Shown piece by piece: positions 47,672 through 57,586 of a DNA stretch of 64,000 nucleotides. Both the position numbers and the translations under genes were made by a program. Location of the stretch: positions 1 to 64,000 of the forward strand of contig NZ_JAUYTP010000031.1 of the NCBI RefSeq assembly GCF_030695125.1, written 5' to 3'. How positions within the stretch are numbered: position 1 is the stretch's first letter; each line of letters begins with the position of its first letter. A model generated the notes under the pieces. It saw only the letters and a program-made list of their open reading frames with translations. It was not told the origin of the DNA and made no database searches. This stretch comes from Allobosea sp. (lineage in GTDB: Bacteria > Pseudomonadota > Alphaproteobacteria > Rhizobiales > Beijerinckiaceae).

Positions 47672-49099
47672 ATGACCGAGCGATCCCGCCGCCCCGCCCT
47701 GTTGAGCCGCCGCGCCGCCCTGATGGGCCTGGGCGTCGCGGGCCTGCTTGTCCGCAGCGCCCCTGCCCTGGCTCAGACAGCCATGCCGGCCGCTCCGGCG
47801 GCCCAGGCCCGGACGCTCACCGCCGGCCCGGCCCGGGCTCGGCTGAGGCCGGCACCGGCCCTGGACACCGAGATCTGGGCCTTCGACGGCGCCACGCCCG
47901 GGCCCGCCCTGCGAATCAAGCTCGGCGAGACGCTGCGCCTGACCGTCACCAATAAAACGACCGCCCCGCTGAGCCTGCATTGGCACGGCCTGCGCGGCGA
48001 GGCCGCGATGGACGGGGTCGGCGGCTTCAGCCAGGCACCGATCGCGCCGGGCGCGAGCTTCGAATACCGGCTGACACCACCCGATTCCGGGACGATCCTG
48101 TACCGGCCGCTCGTCGTCGGCGCCGCCGCCGAGCCGGCGGCGCGCGGCTTGAGCGGGATGCTGATCGTCGAGGAGGCGGAGCCGCCGCCGGTCGATCTCG
48201 ACCTTCCGGTGCTGGTGACGGACTGGCTGCTCGGCGACGACAACGCGCTCCAGCCCTTTGCGCCGGCGAGCCCGGAGGGGGCCGCGGCCGGACGGCTGGG
48301 CAGCTGGGTCACGGTCAATGGCGGCTCGCCGCCGCAGCGCGTCGCGGTTTTGCCGGGCGCCCGCATTCGCCTGCGCCTTGCCAATGCCTGCAATGCCCGG
48401 ATCATGCGGCTGCGCTTCGACGGCATCAAAGCCGTGGTCATCGCGGTCGACGGGCAGCCGACCGAATCCTTCGAGCCGGTGCGCGCGCAGCTGCCTTTTG
48501 CGCCCGGCACGCGCTACGATCTGCTGATCGACATGCCCAGCGAAGCCGGCGCGACCGCGATCGTCACGGCGCTGGTCGGCTCCGGCGTGCCGCTGGTGCG
48601 GCTGGTCGCCGAAGGCGCTGCAAAACCGCCCTCGACCGCGCCGATGGCGCTCAAGTCCAACCCGTCCCTGCCGGCGGCCGTGCGCCTGCAGGATGCCCTG
48701 CGCCCGCAGATCGTGATCGAGGGCGGGGCCAGGGTCGCGCCCGACTTCAAGCTCGACCTGACGGGCATCGATCCTGCCCGGCCGTGGCGGATCAATGGCG
48801 GGATCGGCGACGGCGCCGGCAAGCCGCTGTTCAGCGTCAAGCGCGGCACGCCGATCGTGCTGGCCATCGACAACCGCACGGCGTTCTTCCAGCCGCTGCA
48901 TGTGCATGGCCATTGCTTCCGGCTGCTGCACCCGCTCGACGACGGCTGGGAGCCCTATTTCCTCGACACGGTGCAGATTCCCGACGGCAAGCGGCTGCAC
49001 ATCGCCTTCATCGCCGCCAATCCCGGCCGTTGGCTGATCTCGTCGACGGTGCTGGAGCGCTTCGACCGTGGCCTGTGGACCTGGTTCGAGGTGACGTGA
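47672..49099 (+). CDS. Multicopper-oxidase-fold protein lacking most copper ligands (SufI/FtsP-like possibility)
   Basis: 475 residues with a twin-arginine-type leader (LLSRRAALMGLGVAGLLVRS) so exported folded. Three cupredoxin domains are suggested by FDGATPGPALRIKLGETLRL, HWHG (103-106) and a C-terminal HVHGHCFRLL. The usual second motif YHSH is replaced by YRPL (144-147), the HPxHxH start is QPLHVH, and the final HCHxxxH block is replaced by GRWLISSTVLERFDRG. Thus the trinuclear and type 1 copper sites cannot both form. E. coli FtsP (SufI), a division protein, has also lost copper. Function here is unknown. Confidence 0.8.
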   Translation: MTERSRRPALLSRRAALMGLGVAGLLVRSAPALAQTAMPAAPAAQARTLTAGPARARLRPAPALDTEIWAFDGATPGPALRIKLGETLRLTVTNKTTAPLSLHWHGLRGEAAMDGVGGFSQAPIAPGASFEYRLTPPDSGTILYRPLVVGAAAEPAARGLSGMLIVEEAEPPPVDLDLPVLVTDWLLGDDNALQPFAPASPEGAAAGRLGSWVTVNGGSPPQRVAVLPGARIRLRLANACNARIMRLRFDGIKAVVIAVDGQPTESFEPVRAQLPFAPGTRYDLLIDMPSEAGATAIVTALVGSGVPLVRLVAEGAAKPPSTAPMALKSNPSLPAAVRLQDALRPQIVIEGGARVAPDFKLDLTGIDPARPWRINGGIGDGAGKPLFSVKRGTPIVLAIDNRTAFFQPLHVHGHCFRLLHPLDDGWEPYFLDTVQIPDGKRLHIAFIAANPGRWLISSTVLERFDRGLWTWFEVT

Positions 49100-49500
49100 G
49101 GCCGACGGTCACCCTGCGAAGCGCGATGCGGTGGCTGATGGCGGCGTTCTATCTCGCCGCCGGTCTGCTGCATCTGGCGAGGCCGGACTCGTTCCTGCCG
49201 ATCGTGCCGGGCTGGGTGCCGGCGCCGCGTGAGGTCATCCTGCTGACGGGCCTCGCCGAGATCGCCGGCGCGATCGGACTCCTCGTCCCGCGGCTGCGCC
49301 GGGCGGCGGGGATCGGGCTCGCGCTCTATGCGCTTTGCGTCTTCCCGGCCAACATCAAGCACGCCTTCCAAGGCGTTGCTCTCGAAGCGCTTCCCTCAAG
49401 CTGGTGGTATCACGGCCCGAGGCTGGCGCTGCAGCCCGTTCTGATCTGGTGGGCGCTCTATGCCGGTGGCGTCATCGACTGGCCGTGGCGGCGGCGATGA
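49096..49500 (+). CDS. DoxX-like small membrane protein
   Basis: 134 residues from GTG 49096, overlapping the preceding stop. Four hydrophobic helices (WLMAAFYLAAGLLHLARPDS, ILLTGLAEIAGAIGLLVP, GIGLALYALCVFPANIKHA, and LQPVLIWWALYAGG) give a DoxX/DoxD-type membrane protein. N-I-K-H-A-F in the third helix is common in the family. Co-transcribed with the copper-oxidase-fold gene; function unknown. Confidence 0.8.
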   Translation: MRPTVTLRSAMRWLMAAFYLAAGLLHLARPDSFLPIVPGWVPAPREVILLTGLAEIAGAIGLLVPRLRRAAGIGLALYALCVFPANIKHAFQGVALEALPSSWWYHGPRLALQPVLIWWALYAGGVIDWPWRRR

Positions 49501-49511
49501 GCGCCTGGGCG

Positions 49512-50039
49512 TCAGCCCAGCCCCAGCCGCGTCATCACATCGGACACGATCGCGTCCTTCGAGGATTCGACCGAGACCACGAGCGGGTTTTCGTCCGCGC
49601 CCGGCTCTTCCAGCGCGGCGAACTGGCTGTCGAGCAAGGCGGTGGGCATGAAATGGTGCTGGCGGGAGGCCATGCGCTCGCCGATCAATGCGCGTGAGCC
49701 CTTCAGATAGACCAGCGCGACATCCTGCCTATCGCCGACGATGACGAGCCGATAGGCGCGCTTCAGCGCCGAACAGGTGACGATGCCGTTGCGGCCGGTG
49801 CTGCGCAGATCGTCGATCCAGGCCGCGATGGCGGCGAGCCAGGGCTTGCGGTCCTCGTCGTTCAGCGGCGTGCCGCCGGCCATCTTGGCGACGTTTTCGG
49901 GCGGGTGGAACGAATCGGCGTCGCGGAAGGGCCAGCCGAGCTGGCCGGCGAGACGTTCGCCGAGCGAAGTCTTGCCCGAGCTGGCGACGCCCATGACGAC
50001 GATGACGGCCGGCTCCACGGCCGTGTTCGAGGCAACCAT
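49512..50039 (-). CDS. gntK: Gluconokinase
   Basis: 175 residues, typical length. P-loop VVMGVASSGKTSLG, substrate region RDADSFHPPENVAKMAGGTP, and LKRAYRLVIVGDR plus FMPTALLDSQFAALEEP are hallmark GntK motifs. Phosphorylates gluconate to 6-phosphogluconate using ATP. Encoded six bases after the 6-phosphogluconate dehydrogenase that uses its product, so the pair forms a gluconate shunt. Confidence 0.95.
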   Translation of the reverse strand: MVASNTAVEPAVIVVMGVASSGKTSLGERLAGQLGWPFRDADSFHPPENVAKMAGGTPLNDEDRKPWLAAIAAWIDDLRSTGRNGIVTCSALKRAYRLVIVGDRQDVALVYLKGSRALIGERMASRQHHFMPTALLDSQFAALEEPGADENPLVVSVESSKDAIVSDVMTRLGLG

Positions 50040-50045
50040 CCGGCG

Positions 50046-51032
50046 TCAGCCCTGCTTTTTGGGTTCGACATGGCCGCCGAAGCCGGCGCGCATCGCCGAG
50101 AGCACCTTCTCGCCGAAGGTGTGGTCGACGCGCGAGCGGAAGCGGGCAAACAGCGCCGAGGTCAGGACTTCGGCCGGGGTCGCGGTCTCGACGGCAGCGT
50201 CGACGGTCCAGCGGCCCTCGCCGGAATCGGAGACATTGCCGGAATAGGCGGAGAGATCCTCGTCGGCGGCCAGGGCCTCGGCGGTGAGATCCAGCAGCCA
50301 GGAGGTCACGACCGAGCCGCGACGCCAGACCTCGGCGATCTCGGCAGTGTCGAAGTCGAAGCCGTATTCGGGCGGCAGGCCCTCCTTGGCGGAGGCGTTG
50401 CGCAGCAGGTCGAAGCCTTCCGCGAAGGCCTGCATCATGCCGTACTCGATGCCGTTATGGACCATCTTGACGAAGTGGCCGGAGCCGACCGGGCCGCAAT
50501 GCAGATAGCCCTCCTCGCTGGTGGGGTTGCGCCCGTCGCGATGCTTGGTCGGCTCGATCTCGCCCTTGCCGGGCGCGAGCGTCGCGAAAATCGGCTCCAG
50601 CCGCTCGAACGCCGCCTTGTCGCCGCCGATCATCAGGCAGTAGCCGCGATCGAGGCCATGGACGCCGCCCGAGGTGCCGACATCCATGTAGTGCAGGCCC
50701 TTGGCCGCCAGCTCGCGCCCGCGGCGGACATCGTCCTTCCAGAAGGCGTTGCCGCCGTCGATCAGCGTGTCGCCCGGGGAGAGCAGGTCCGAAAGCTCGG
50801 TCAGCGTCGCCTCGGTGATCTTGCCCGCTGGCAGCATGACCCAGATCGCGCGCGGCGCGGCCATCTTGGCGACCATATCGGCGAGGTCGGATGCCAGCAC
50901 GGCGCCGTCGGCGGCGAGCGCTGCGCCGGGCTTGGGATCGCGGTCATAGACCACGCAATCATGACCGGCGCGCATCAACCGGCGCACGATGTTGCCACCC
51001 ATCCGGCCGAGGCCGATCACTCCAAGCTGCAT
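50046..51032 (-). CDS. gnd: 6-Phosphogluconate dehydrogenase, decarboxylating (short GndA/YqeC type)
   Basis: 328 residues from ATG 51032; the open frame extends 49 codons upstream without family similarity. Nucleotide motif [20 protein letters not shown], substrate motif [20 protein letters not shown] and catalytic region [20 protein letters not shown]. Short form (about 330 residues) rather than the classical 470. Converts 6-phosphogluconate to ribulose 5-phosphate and CO2. Operon partner gntK follows. Confidence 0.95.
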   Translation of the reverse strand: MQLGVIGLGRMGGNIVRRLMRAGHDCVVYDRDPKPGAALAADGAVLASDLADMVAKMAAPRAIWVMLPAGKITEATLTELSDLLSPGDTLIDGGNAFWKDDVRRGRELAAKGLHYMDVGTSGGVHGLDRGYCLMIGGDKAAFERLEPIFATLAPGKGEIEPTKHRDGRNPTSEEGYLHCGPVGSGHFVKMVHNGIEYGMMQAFAEGFDLLRNASAKEGLPPEYGFDFDTAEIAEVWRRGSVVTSWLLDLTAEALAADEDLSAYSGNVSDSGEGRWTVDAAVETATPAEVLTSALFARFRSRVDHTFGEKVLSAMRAGFGGHVEPKKQG

Positions 51033-51079
51033 CGAGAGACCCTTTCGTCGCCGCCCTCGCGATGCGAGGCTACGGCCGT

Positions 51080-51988
51080 TCAGCGCGCTTCTCGCATCCC
51101 TGCTGCCTCCGCGACAAGCCAGTCCCGCAACAGCACGAAAGCCGGGCTCGGCGGTCGCTCCGCGGGAAACGTCAGCCAATAGCCGTTGCGGCTGCGAAAG
51201 CCGAGGCTGGCGGGGTTGACGAGCTGCCCGCTCGCCAGTTCGTCGCCGACCAGCGACCGGGGCACCAGGGCGAGCCCCTGTCCGGCGATCGCGGCCCGGA
51301 TGACCAGCGCGTAGAAGCCGAAGCGAATCACGCGCTGCGGCGCGAGGCCTGCGACGCCGTTGGCCTCGCCGAATTCGCTCCAGCGCAGCGGCGTCTGGAA
51401 ATGGTCGAGCACCGGGAAACGCGCCACATCGGCCGCGCCCGCGATGCCGCCGAACCGTGCGATCGCATCGGGCGCGCCGACCAGCGCGACGTCGCGCCCG
51501 AAGAGATAGTCGCAGACCTGGCCGGGCCAGTCGCCTTCGCCGAAGCGGAAGACGGCGTCGGGCGGCTCGCTGGTGTCCTGCGTGACGAAGGTGGTGAACT
51601 GGACGTCGATCTCGGGGTGGCGGTCGGAGAAGCCCGAGAAGCGCGGCACCAGCCAGCGATCACCGAGGATCGGCAGCACATGCAGCCTGACGCGGTGCTG
51701 CGCCGGGCGAAACGGCGCCAGCCCGGCGACGGCGGCGACCAGCCCGGCCAGGACAGCACGCGCCGGGGCGATGAAGGCGCGGCCGGCCTCGGTCGGCTCC
51801 AGCCCGCGACGGTTGCGCCGAAACAGGGGCATGCCGACGATCTGCTCCACGGCCTTGAGCTGCTTGCTGACCGCGCTCTGCGTCATGTTGAGTTCGAGTG
51901 CCGCGCCCGAGCAGGATGCGTGGCGCGCCACGGCCTCGACGACGCGCAGGCCGGTGGTCGATGGCAAAGGGTGCGAAAGCCCGGTCAT
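51080..51988 (-). CDS. LysR-family regulator, GcvA-like
   Basis: 302 residues from ATG 51988. Helix-turn-helix [20 protein letters not shown] and the GcvA-type continuation [20 protein letters not shown]. It diverges from the argH operon with a 137-bp intergenic region, so it probably regulates that operon (inference). The gene ends 47 bases from the gnd start on the same strand. Confidence 0.9.
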   Translation of the reverse strand: MTGLSHPLPSTTGLRVVEAVARHASCSGAALELNMTQSAVSKQLKAVEQIVGMPLFRRNRRGLEPTEAGRAFIAPARAVLAGLVAAVAGLAPFRPAQHRVRLHVLPILGDRWLVPRFSGFSDRHPEIDVQFTTFVTQDTSEPPDAVFRFGEGDWPGQVCDYLFGRDVALVGAPDAIARFGGIAGAADVARFPVLDHFQTPLRWSEFGEANGVAGLAPQRVIRFGFYALVIRAAIAGQGLALVPRSLVGDELASGQLVNPASLGFRSRNGYWLTFPAERPPSPAFVLLRDWLVAEAAGMREAR

Positions 51989-52125
51989 GCCCCACCCTAG
52001 AAGACTCGGCGGATCAGGCAAAGTGGTATTCCGAAATGGAATGATGGTGGGAAATCATCTCCTTTGCCGGCGTGACCGTCCTCGCCCTAGGCTGATGCGC
52101 AGAGACATCGTGCCGGAGTGGACCC

Positions 52126-53550
52126 GTGAACCAGCCCTTGCGCCTCTGGGGCGGCCGCTTTAGCGCCGAGCCCGATCCGTCGCTGACCCGGCTTTCGCGC
52201 TCGGAGCCGAGCTATTTCCGGCTCGCGCCCTATGACCTCGCCGGTTCGCGCGCCCATATCCGCGAGCTCGGCCGCGCCGGATTGCTCGACGATGCCGAGA
52301 TCGCGACGATCCTGAGCGCGATCGACGAGGTGGCGCAGCAGCATGCCGCCGGCTTGATCGAGCCCTGGCCGGAGGACGAGGACGTCCACACCTTCCTCGA
52401 GAGGGTGCTGACCCAGAAGCTCGGGCCGCTCGGTGGCAAGATCCGCGCCGGACGCTCGCGCAACGACCAGGCGGCGAACGATCTCAAGCTGTTCCTGCGC
52501 CACCGCGCCCGGACCCTGATGGCGGATCTGCTGGCGCTGCAGGATGCGCTCGTCGCGCAATCGCAGGCCCACAAGGCGACGCCCGTGCCCGGCGTCACCC
52601 ATCTCCAGGCGGCCCAGCCGATCACCTTCGGCCACCATCTCATGGCCCATGCCCAGGCATTCTCACGCGATGCCAGCCGGCTGATGGACTGGGACGCGCG
52701 CAACGCCGTCTCGCCCCTGGGCGCGGCGGCTCTGGCGGGCTCGGCGATCGCGCTCAATCCCGAGCTCTCGGCCGAGGAGCTCGGCTACGACGCCTCCTTC
52801 GAGAATTCGGTCGACGCGGTCGGTGCTCGCGACCATGTCGCCGAGTTCCTGTTCGTCGCGGCGATGCTGGCGGTCCATCTCTCGCGCCTGGCGGAGGAGG
52901 TCGTGATCTGGTGCACGCAGCCCTATCGCTGGATTTCGCTGCATGACTCCTTCGCGACCGGCTCCTCGATCATGCCGCAGAAGAAGAACCCCGACATCGC
53001 CGAGCTGACGCGCGGCCGCTCGGCCCGGCTGATCGGCGGCGTCACAACGATGCTGGCGGCGCTGAAAAGCCTGCCCTTGTCCTACAACCGCGACCTCGCC
53101 GAGGATAAGCGCGCGGCCTTCGAGGCCGTCGACGGGCTGGCTCTGGTGCTGCCGGCGATGGCCGGCATGATGGCGACGATGACCGTCAACACCGAAACGA
53201 TGCGGAAGGCCGCCTCGCAGGGCTTCACGCTCGCGACCGAGGTCGCCGATTTCCTGGCGCGCAAGGGCGTGCCCTTCAGCACGGCACATGACATCACCGG
53301 CGCGCTGGTCCGGCTCTGCGAAGAGCGCGACTGCGAACTCCACGAGATCGACGATGCCGCTTTGGCAGCTATCGATCCGCGCCTGACGCCCGATATCCGA
53401 GAGCATCTCACCCTGGAGGCCGCGCTCGAGGCGCGCATGGCCAAGGGTGGCACGTCGCCTGCACGGGTGGCCGAGCAGATCGAGCGGCTGTCGCGCGATC
53501 TGGCCCGGCAGCGCGCCTGGGCGCAGGACTATCGGGGACCGACGCCATGA
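52126..53550 (+). CDS. argH: Argininosuccinate lyase family enzyme
   Basis: 474 residues from GTG 52126. MNQPLRLWGGRFSAEPDPSL is the classic ArgH N-terminus; IRAGRSRNDQAANDLKLFLR and the signature loop ATGSSIMPQKKNPD are intact. The fold removes arginine from argininosuccinate to give fumarate. Here the gene heads an amino-acid ABC transporter operon behind a LysR regulator rather than with argG, so a catabolic role on an imported substituted amino acid is possible. ATGA overlap with the permease. Confidence 0.88.
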   Translation: MNQPLRLWGGRFSAEPDPSLTRLSRSEPSYFRLAPYDLAGSRAHIRELGRAGLLDDAEIATILSAIDEVAQQHAAGLIEPWPEDEDVHTFLERVLTQKLGPLGGKIRAGRSRNDQAANDLKLFLRHRARTLMADLLALQDALVAQSQAHKATPVPGVTHLQAAQPITFGHHLMAHAQAFSRDASRLMDWDARNAVSPLGAAALAGSAIALNPELSAEELGYDASFENSVDAVGARDHVAEFLFVAAMLAVHLSRLAEEVVIWCTQPYRWISLHDSFATGSSIMPQKKNPDIAELTRGRSARLIGGVTTMLAALKSLPLSYNRDLAEDKRAAFEAVDGLALVLPAMAGMMATMTVNTETMRKAASQGFTLATEVADFLARKGVPFSTAHDITGALVRLCEERDCELHEIDDAALAAIDPRLTPDIREHLTLEAALEARMAKGGTSPARVAEQIERLSRDLARQRAWAQDYRGPTP

Positions 53551-54416
53551 CGCAGCCCGCGCGGCAGGCTCCGGCCTTCGACCCCGCCATCCTGAACCTT
53601 CCCCGCGTCGGGCGCCTGCATCTCGGGCGCTGGCTGTCGGCTGCGCTCGTGCTGCTGGCGCTGGCGCTGGTGATCAAGGCTTTTGCCGAGGGCGACATCG
53701 CCTGGAAGGTCGTCGGCCAGTTCTTCACCGCACCCGCGATCCTCGGCGGGCTCGTCAACACCGTCATCATGACGATCTGCGCCATGGCGCTCGGCATCAC
53801 GCTCGGTGTCGTCTTCGCGATCATGGCGATGTCGCCCAATGGCGTGATGCGCGGCTGCGCCGCCTTCTACATCTGGTTCTTCCGCGGCACGCCGCTGATC
53901 CTGCAATTGCTGATCTGGTTCAATCTCGCGCTGGTGTTTCCGACCATCGGTATCCCCGGCCTGTTCTCGGCCCGGACCATCGACGTGATCGGGCCGTTCA
54001 TGGCGACGCTTTTGGGTCTCGGCATCAACCAGGGCGCCTATACGGCCGAAGTCGTGCGCTCGGGCATCCTCTCGGTCGATCATGGCCAGACCGAAGCCGC
54101 CAAGACGATCGGCATGACCCGGCTGACGACGTTGCGCCGCATCGTGCTGCCGCAGGCGATGCGGGTCATCATCCCGCCCGTCGGAAACGAGGTCGTCAGC
54201 ATGGTCAAGCTGACCTCGATCGCCAGCGTGATCCAGTTCTCCGAGATCCTGCGCAACGCCCAGACGATCTACTACGCCAATGCCCGCGTCATCGAATTGC
54301 TGATCGTGGCCGCAGGCTGGTATCTGATCGTGGTGTCGATCCTGTCGCTGGGCCAGATCGCGCTCGAACGGCATTTCGCCAAGGGGCGCGCCGGCGCGGG
54401 AGGGCGACATGGCTGA
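53547..54416 (+). CDS. Polar amino acid ABC transporter permease
   Basis: 289 residues of the HisM/GlnP family. [40 protein letters not shown], and [20 protein letters not shown] (EAA loop) are present. A 30-40-residue cytoplasmic N-terminal tail precedes the first helix. Works with the ATPase at 54409 (8-bp overlap) and the binding protein at 55223. Confidence 0.92.
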   Translation: MTQPARQAPAFDPAILNLPRVGRLHLGRWLSAALVLLALALVIKAFAEGDIAWKVVGQFFTAPAILGGLVNTVIMTICAMALGITLGVVFAIMAMSPNGVMRGCAAFYIWFFRGTPLILQLLIWFNLALVFPTIGIPGLFSARTIDVIGPFMATLLGLGINQGAYTAEVVRSGILSVDHGQTEAAKTIGMTRLTTLRRIVLPQAMRVIIPPVGNEVVSMVKLTSIASVIQFSEILRNAQTIYYANARVIELLIVAAGWYLIVVSILSLGQIALERHFAKGRAGAGGRHG

Positions 54417-55185
54417 GACCACGATCCCGATGGTGAAGGCCCTGTCGGTCACCAAGCGCTTCGGCACCCTGGCGGCGCTCGACGACGTCTCGCTCGACAT
54501 CGCCCAGGGCGAGGTCGTCTGCATCGTCGGCCCGTCCGGGTCGGGCAAATCAACGCTCCTGCGCTGCATCAACCAGCTGGAGCGCATCGATTCCGGCGCG
54601 ATCTGGGTCGATGGCGACCTCGCCGGCTTCCGGCAGGATGGCAGCCGGCTGGTCGAGCTGACCGACCGCGACATCGCCCGGCAGAGGCTGGCGAGCGGCA
54701 TGGTCTTCCAGCGCTTCAACCTGTTTGCCCATATGACGGCGCTGCAGAACATCGTCGAGGGGCCGGTGACGGTCCTGAAGCGCCCCAGGCGTGACGCGAT
54801 CGCCGAAGCCGAGGCGCTGCTTTCCCGTGTCGGCCTGGCCGAGAAGCGCGACGCCTACCCGTCCGAACTCTCCGGCGGCCAGCAGCAGCGCGTCGCCATT
54901 GCCCGCGCGCTGGCGATGCAGCCGCGCCTGATGCTGTTCGACGAGCCGACCTCGGCACTCGATCCCGAACTCGTCGGCGAGGTGCTCGCCGTGATGCGCG
55001 ACCTCGCCCGGAGCGGCATGACCATGATCGTGGTGACGCATGAGCTCGGCTTCGCCCGCGAGGTCGCCAGCCGCGTCGTCTTCATGGATCAGGGCCGGCT
55101 CGTCGAGCAGGGGCCGCCGGCCCAGGTGCTCGGTGCGCCGCAACAGCAACGCACCCGCGACTTCATCGCCGCCGTCCTGAGCTGA
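54409..55185 (+). CDS. Polar amino acid ABC transporter ATP-binding protein (GlnQ/HisP-like)
   Basis: 258 residues. Walker [20 protein letters not shown]-loop [17 protein letters not shown], signature LSGGQQQR, Walker [18 protein letters not shown] and H-loop [20 protein letters not shown] are the GlnQ-type sequences. Cytoplasmic ATPase of the amino-acid importer. Confidence 0.95.
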   Translation: MAETTIPMVKALSVTKRFGTLAALDDVSLDIAQGEVVCIVGPSGSGKSTLLRCINQLERIDSGAIWVDGDLAGFRQDGSRLVELTDRDIARQRLASGMVFQRFNLFAHMTALQNIVEGPVTVLKRPRRDAIAEAEALLSRVGLAEKRDAYPSELSGGQQQRVAIARALAMQPRLMLFDEPTSALDPELVGEVLAVMRDLARSGMTMIVVTHELGFAREVASRVVFMDQGRLVEQGPPAQVLGAPQQQRTRDFIAAVLS

Positions 55186-55222
55186 CCCACCCCTTTTCGA
55201 GCCGCCGCCAGAGGAGTTTCCC

Positions 55223-56062
55223 ATGTCCCAGATGACCCGCAGCCTGATCGCCGCGCTTGCCTTCGTCCTGCCTGCCGCCGTGTCGGCCCAGGAACTTCCC
55301 GCCCGCATCAAGACCGCCGGCAAGATCATGGTCGCGACGCAGCCGAACTACCCGCCGATCACCTTCAAGGATCCGGCGACCAACACGCTGACCGGGCTCG
55401 ATATCGAGCTCGGCTTGGCGATCGGCGCCGAACTCGGCGTCAAGATCGAATGGCAGGAAACCGCCTTCGCGCAGATGCTGCCCTCGCTGCAGACGGGCCG
55501 CGTCGACATGGTCATGGCCGGCATGTCGGACAATCCGGCGCGGCGCGAGACCGTCGATTTCGTCGACTATTTCTCGTCGGGCGCGCAGTTCTACACGATC
55601 ACGGCGCTGGCCGCCGGCGGCATCAAGACCACCGACGACCTCTGCGGCAAGAGCGTGGGCGCCAGCCGGTCCACCACCTGGCCGGCCGAGATGGAGAAGT
55701 GGAGCCAGGCCAACTGCGTCGCCAAGGGCAAGCCGCCGATGACCGTCGTCGGCACCGAAGGCTCGGTCGACGCCCGCACGCAGCTCAAGACGCAGCGGCT
55801 GCAGGCGGCCGTCCAGGGCAGCGAGACGATGCCCTATTTCCTCAAGCTCGAGCCCAACACCTATGTGCCGCTGGGCACGCCCTTCACCGATGTCCGCGCC
55901 GGCATCCCCTTCGCCAAGACGGCCGAGGGCAACCAGCTGCGCGACGCGGTCAAGGGCGCGCTCGACCGGCTCAAGGCCAAGGGCGCCTATGACGCGATCT
56001 TCGTGAAGTACGGCCTGCAGACCAGCGCCCTGCCGAAGATCACGGTCAACGAAGGCAAGTGA
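55223..56062 (+). CDS. Amino acid ABC transporter substrate-binding protein (family 3)
   Basis: 279 residues, signal peptide ending AQE (about residue 24), AGAGGAGTTT ribosome site. LPARIKTAGKIMVATQPNYP and DPATNTLTGLDIELGLAIGA are family 3 solute-binder blocks. Single domain duplicated fold as in HisJ/GlnH. Ligand not deducible; a modified arginine or aspartate-linked amino acid would suit the adjacent lyase (inference). A strong terminator follows. Confidence 0.92.
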   Translation: MSQMTRSLIAALAFVLPAAVSAQELPARIKTAGKIMVATQPNYPPITFKDPATNTLTGLDIELGLAIGAELGVKIEWQETAFAQMLPSLQTGRVDMVMAGMSDNPARRETVDFVDYFSSGAQFYTITALAAGGIKTTDDLCGKSVGASRSTTWPAEMEKWSQANCVAKGKPPMTVVGTEGSVDARTQLKTQRLQAAVQGSETMPYFLKLEPNTYVPLGTPFTDVRAGIPFAKTAEGNQLRDAVKGALDRLKAKGAYDAIFVKYGLQTSALPKITVNEGK

Positions 56063-56067
56063 GGACT

Positions 56068-56111
56068 GACACCCTGCCCCGTCGCGCGAAGGCGCGCCGG
56101 GGCAGGGTGTC
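56068..56111. terminator. Bidirectional stem-loop terminator
   Basis: GACACCCTGCCCCG (56068-56081) and CGGGGCAGGGTGTC (56098-56111) form a perfect 14-bp stem around 16 bases. It lies five bases after the binding-protein stop and covers the stop of the convergent gene at 56110, so it can end both transcripts. Confidence 0.85.
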
Positions 56112-56412
56112 AGGGGAACATCAGGGCGAGCGGTTCGATCGACCAGAGCGGCTGGACGCGCAGCAGGCGCGTCCGGGTCGTGTCCGTGAGGACGCCCTCG
56201 CCGCGCCAGCGCTCGATCAGACCGGCGGCCGCGGCCGCGCGTTGCAGCCCGATCGCGACGATGTCGCGCCCGGCCTCTCCCGGGCCTCCGGCTTCGGTTC
56301 CGACGAAGCTGAGCCTGGCCTGTCCCGAGAGGGCGAGCGCCCCGACCCGCTCCAGCAGGGCGGCGCGCCCGGGCGCTGCGGCCTCGAACTCGATGAGGAG
56401 GACGACCTCCAT
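56110..56412 (-). CDS. Unknown 100-residue protein in the acdS operon
   Basis: 100 residues starting MEVVLLIEFEAAAPGRAALL; the pattern suggests a small alpha/beta (ferredoxin-like) domain. It starts five bases after acdS stops, so it is translated from the same message. No recognised family. Its stop lies inside the terminator stem. Confidence 0.7.
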   Translation of the reverse strand: MEVVLLIEFEAAAPGRAALLERVGALALSGQARLSFVGTEAGGPGEAGRDIVAIGLQRAAAAAGLIERWRGEGVLTDTTRTRLLRVQPLWSIEPLALMFP

Positions 56413-56417
56413 CGCCG

Positions 56418-57428
56418 TCAGCCGTTACGGAAGGTGTAGCTGTAGCCGTTGATTGCAGGCACGCCGCCGAGATGGGCGTAGAGCACCTTCGATCCGGCCG
56501 GGAAGAAGCCCTTCTTCACGAGGTCGATCATGCCCTGCATCGATTTCCCCTCATAGACGGGGTCGGTCATCATGCCCTCGAGCCGGGCGGAGAGGCGGAT
56601 CGCTTCGATGGTCTCCTGCGAGGGGACGCCGTAGACCGGGTAGGCGTAGTCCTCGTTCAGGACGATGTCGTCTGCGACGATGTCCTTGCCGCCGATCAGG
56701 GCCGAGGTCTTCTGCGCGATGTCGAGCACCTGCGCCCTGGTCTGGGCCGGGGTGAAGGAGGCGTCGATGCCGATGACGTTGCGCTGGCGGCCATCCTTCG
56801 CGAAACCGACGACCATGCCGGCATGGGTCGAGCCCGTCACGGTGCAGACAACGATGTAGTCGAACCGGAGGCCGAGCTGCGCCTCCTGCGCCCTCACCTC
56901 CTCGGCGAAGCCGACATAGCCGAGGCCGCCGAACTTGTGGACGGAGGCACCGGCGGGGATCGGATAGGGCATGCCGCCCTTGGCCTTCACATCGGCCAGC
57001 GCATTCTCCCAGCTCTGGCGGATGCCGATGTCGAAGCCCTCGTCGACGAGCTGGACGTCGGCGCCCATCACCCGCGACATCAGGATGTTGCCGACGCGGT
57101 CGTAGACGGCATCCTCATGGGGAACCCAGCTTTCCTGTACGAGACGGCACTTCATGCCGATCTTGGCGGCGGTCGCGGCGACCATGCGGGTGTGGTTCGA
57201 CTGGACGCCGCCGATCGAGACCAGCGTGTCGGCGCCGGACGCGATCGCATCCGGCACGATGTATTCGAGCTTGCGCAGCTTGTTGCCGCCGAAGGCGAGA
57301 CCGGAATTGCAGTCCTCGCGCTTGGCGAAGAGCTCGACCTCGCCGCCGAGATGGGCAGACAAACGCGGCAGCGGCTCGATCGGCGTCGGGCCGAAGGTCA
57401 GCGGGTAACGCTCGAATTTCGACAGCAT
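56418..57428 (-). CDS. acdS: 1-Aminocyclopropane-1-carboxylate (ACC) deaminase
   Basis: 336 residues, normal length. PLP lysine in [11 protein letters not shown] (Lys50, equivalent to Lys51 in Pseudomonas), GGVQSNHTR phosphate region, and the [11 protein letters not shown] block with the tyrosine-glutamate pair that distinguishes ACC deaminases from D-cysteine desulfhydrases. Converts ACC, the plant ethylene precursor, to 2-oxobutyrate and ammonia. The divergent AcdR regulator reinforces the call. Implies association with plants or soil. Confidence 0.95.
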   Translation of the reverse strand: MLSKFERYPLTFGPTPIEPLPRLSAHLGGEVELFAKREDCNSGLAFGGNKLRKLEYIVPDAIASGADTLVSIGGVQSNHTRMVAATAAKIGMKCRLVQESWVPHEDAVYDRVGNILMSRVMGADVQLVDEGFDIGIRQSWENALADVKAKGGMPYPIPAGASVHKFGGLGYVGFAEEVRAQEAQLGLRFDYIVVCTVTGSTHAGMVVGFAKDGRQRNVIGIDASFTPAQTRAQVLDIAQKTSALIGGKDIVADDIVLNEDYAYPVYGVPSQETIEAIRLSARLEGMMTDPVYEGKSMQGMIDLVKKGFFPAGSKVLYAHLGGVPAINGYSYTFRNG

Positions 57429-57586
57429 GATTCTTGCCTGCTCCAGATTGAACTCCGGAAAAACTAGCGAAAATCGCCTGAAAGGTGCTTCCGAAGTTGG
57501 GGCCTGGAATGGCGCCTTGACGCCGCGTTTGATCCCATTGTCTGTTATAGCTCTCTGACTGATCCCCTTTTTCGGAAGATCCTTTC

